Part shown: one piece after another, positions 13,219-14,511 of the stretch
Position numbering within the stretch: the stretch's first letter is position 1
How the letters are laid out: every line of letters begins with the position of its first letter
From: an uncultured Pseudomonadota bacterium
GTDB lineage: Bacteria; Pseudomonadota; Gammaproteobacteria; Burkholderiales; Nitrosomonadaceae
Assembly: GCA_903957805.1 (NCBI GenBank)
Contig: CAJBQQ010000126.1
Coordinates: 1-14,511 of the forward strand
DNA: 14,511 nt
Direction of reading: 5' to 3'
The notes under the pieces: generated by a model
What the model saw: the letters and a program-made list of their open reading frames with translations, nothing else
The model's database searches: none
What the model was told of the DNA's origin: nothing
Translations under genes and position numbers: made by a program

Positions 13219-14511
13219 ATGAAACTTGGTTTTATGCTAGCAAGGCACCGTCAGTCCACTCGCTGCTCCCTTTTCCTAGCTCTTGTACTTTGGTCGATTA
13301 GCGCACCAATTCAGGCGGCACTCGATATAGAAATATTTGGGGGCGGTGCGTCACAGATTCCTATCGCCATCACCCCCTTCGTAGGGGAAGAAAAACTTAA
13401 GCACGGCATCACAGCGGTGGTGGCGGCTGATCTCCAGCGGAGCGGACTCTTTAGGCTGGTAGACTCATCCGGTCCGTCACTGCGCGATCCTCGACAGATT
13501 GCGTATCCAGATTGGAAAAGTCGTGGGGCCAATGCGCTAGTGATCGGTAGCGCAGTGATGTTGCCGGATGGTCAAGTAGAGGTGGGTTTTTACCTGATGG
13601 ATGTAGCAAAGCAGGTACAACTGACCGAATACACTATGATCGTCCCGGCAGACAGACTGCGTGCTGCAGCTCATCAGATAGCAGACATCATTTATGAAAA
13701 ACTGACGGGGGATATAGGGGTGTTCAGCACCCGCATCGCCTACGTAGTGAAGCAAGGTAACAAATACGCTCTGCAGGTCGCTGATGCCGATGGTTTCAAT
13801 GCTCAGTCTATTATTGAATACAGTGAACCGATCATCTCACCCGCATGGTCGCCGGATGGCACCCAGATTGCTTATGTGTCCTTTGAGAATAAGAAACCAA
13901 TAGTTTATGTGCAGACGCTTGCAACTCGAGCCCGGAAGGTCGTTGCTAATTTTAAAGGAAGCAATAGCGCCCCAGCGTGGTCACCCGATGGTAGGAGGTT
14001 AGCGGTCGTGCTGTCCCTACAAGGCGGGTCGCAGATATTTCTAGTGAACGCAGATGGGAGCGGTCTGCAGAGACTTAGTCAGAGCTCTGGGATAGATACC
14101 GAGCCTAATTTTTCGCCAGATGGGCAGACAATTATATTTACATCAGATCGTGGCGGAAGTCCTCAAATCTATCGTATGGCAGTCACAGGATCTGCGTCCG
14201 GAGTGGCCGAGCGGCTTACCTTTGAAGGGAGTTACAATGTAAGTCCGCATCACAACCGGGATGGAAAGGGATTTACCTTTATTCACCGCAACGGCGCCAA
14301 GTTCAATGTGGCGATACAGGACCTAGCAACTCGTCAGGTTCAGTTGCTCACGGACTCGCGTTTTGATGAGTCTCCCAGCCCAGCTCCTAATGACAGGATG
14401 ATTTTGTATGCAACTGAGGTAAAAGGGCGTGGTATATTAGCAGTGGTATCAAGTGATGGTAAGACAAGACAAGAGCTCTCGATGCAGGCGGGCGACGTAA
14501 GAGAGCCGGCA
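13219..14511 (+). CDS. tolB: TolB, periplasmic beta-propeller protein, last residues cut by window edge
   Basis: Periplasmic Tol-Pal component that binds Pal and is contacted by TolA. From the ATG at 13219 there are 431 codons to the right edge; the last visible residues (QAGDVREPA) match the family end, so only a few are missing. A signal peptide is clear: a basic n-region (LARHRQSTRC), the hydrophobic core SLFLALVLWSISAP and cleavage near IQA-A at residue 33. The mature N-terminal domain runs to about 165. It is followed by propeller repeats containing AWSPDGTQIAYVS, AWSPDGRRLAVV, NFSPDGQTIIFTSDRGG and NRDGKGFTFIHRNG. The start is uncertain: no Shine-Dalgarno site is near 13219, ATG 13234 gives a shorter signal peptide, and the frame is open back to an ATG at 13171 that overlaps the tolA stop. 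Confidence 0.96.
   Translation, partial: MKLGFMLARHRQSTRCSLFLALVLWSISAPIQAALDIEIFGGGASQIPIAITPFVGEEKLKHGITAVVAADLQRSGLFRLVDSSGPSLRDPRQIAYPDWKSRGANALVIGSAVMLPDGQVEVGFYLMDVAKQVQLTEYTMIVPADRLRAAAHQIADIIYEKLTGDIGVFSTRIAYVVKQGNKYALQVADADGFNAQSIIEYSEPIISPAWSPDGTQIAYVSFENKKPIVYVQTLATRARKVVANFKGSNSAPAWSPDGRRLAVVLSLQGGSQIFLVNADGSGLQRLSQSSGIDTEPNFSPDGQTIIFTSDRGGSPQIYRMAVTGSASGVAERLTFEGSYNVSPHHNRDGKGFTFIHRNGAKFNVAIQDLATRQVQLLTDSRFDESPSPAPNDRMILYATEVKGRGILAVVSSDGKTRQELSMQAGDVREPA

Noticed and set aside
1..14511. Mobile element, CRISPR array, tRNA or defence system
   Set aside because: No transposase, integrase, direct-repeat array, tRNA-like fold or defence protein was seen on either strand; the content is housekeeping throughout.

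Overview
This is a chromosomal housekeeping window from a Gram-negative bacterium, most likely a betaproteobacterium. The evidence is the run yebC-ruvC-ruvA-ruvB-ybgC-tolQ-tolR-tolA-tolB, a FadE-type acyl-CoA dehydrogenase, and a type I-beta-like DAHP synthase of a kind I associate with Betaproteobacteria. Base composition looks intermediate. I lean towards the Nitrosomonadales, but that is a family-level impression and not a measurement. I see no insertion sequences, phage genes, CRISPR array, rRNA or tRNA.

Layout. Positions 1-3114 hold a minus-strand block transcribed leftward: miaA (tRNA isopentenyl transferase), a small BON-domain lipoprotein gene, and the first two thirds of fadE, which runs off the left edge. 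A 229-base intergenic region then separates miaA from a divergent plus-strand block: a DAHP synthase gene (3344-4462), a BtuF-like periplasmic cobalamin-binding protein gene (4566-5438), a 246-base gap with strong inverted repeats, and ispH (5685-6626). A glycine oxidase-like thiO gene (6654-7766, minus) converges on ispH and diverges from yebC. From 7893 to the right edge runs one tight plus-strand array. It comprises yebC, the Holliday-junction genes ruvC, ruvA and ruvB, then ybgC and the cell-envelope genes tolQ, tolR, tolA and tolB, the last lacking only a few C-terminal codons. Many junctions overlap by four bases (ATGA), which points to translational coupling.

How the genes work together. 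RuvA and RuvB form the branch-migration motor and RuvC resolves the junction; YebC is the usual neighbour. TolQ, TolR and TolA form the proton-motive-force-driven inner-membrane machine that acts through periplasmic TolB (and Pal, presumably just beyond the window), and YbgC is the thioesterase at the head of that cluster. The other genes are separate metabolic functions: aromatic amino acid synthesis, isoprenoid synthesis, fatty acid beta-oxidation, cofactor handling and tRNA modification.

I found no clearly novel system. The observations most worth a second look are these: ruvC has no standard initiation codon (an ACG sits where ATG is expected); a 24-codon mini-ORF exactly bridges ruvA and ruvB with TAATG overlaps at both ends; the DAHP synthase carries Asp where the family normally has a metal-binding Glu; and several inverted repeats lie in the regulatory gaps.
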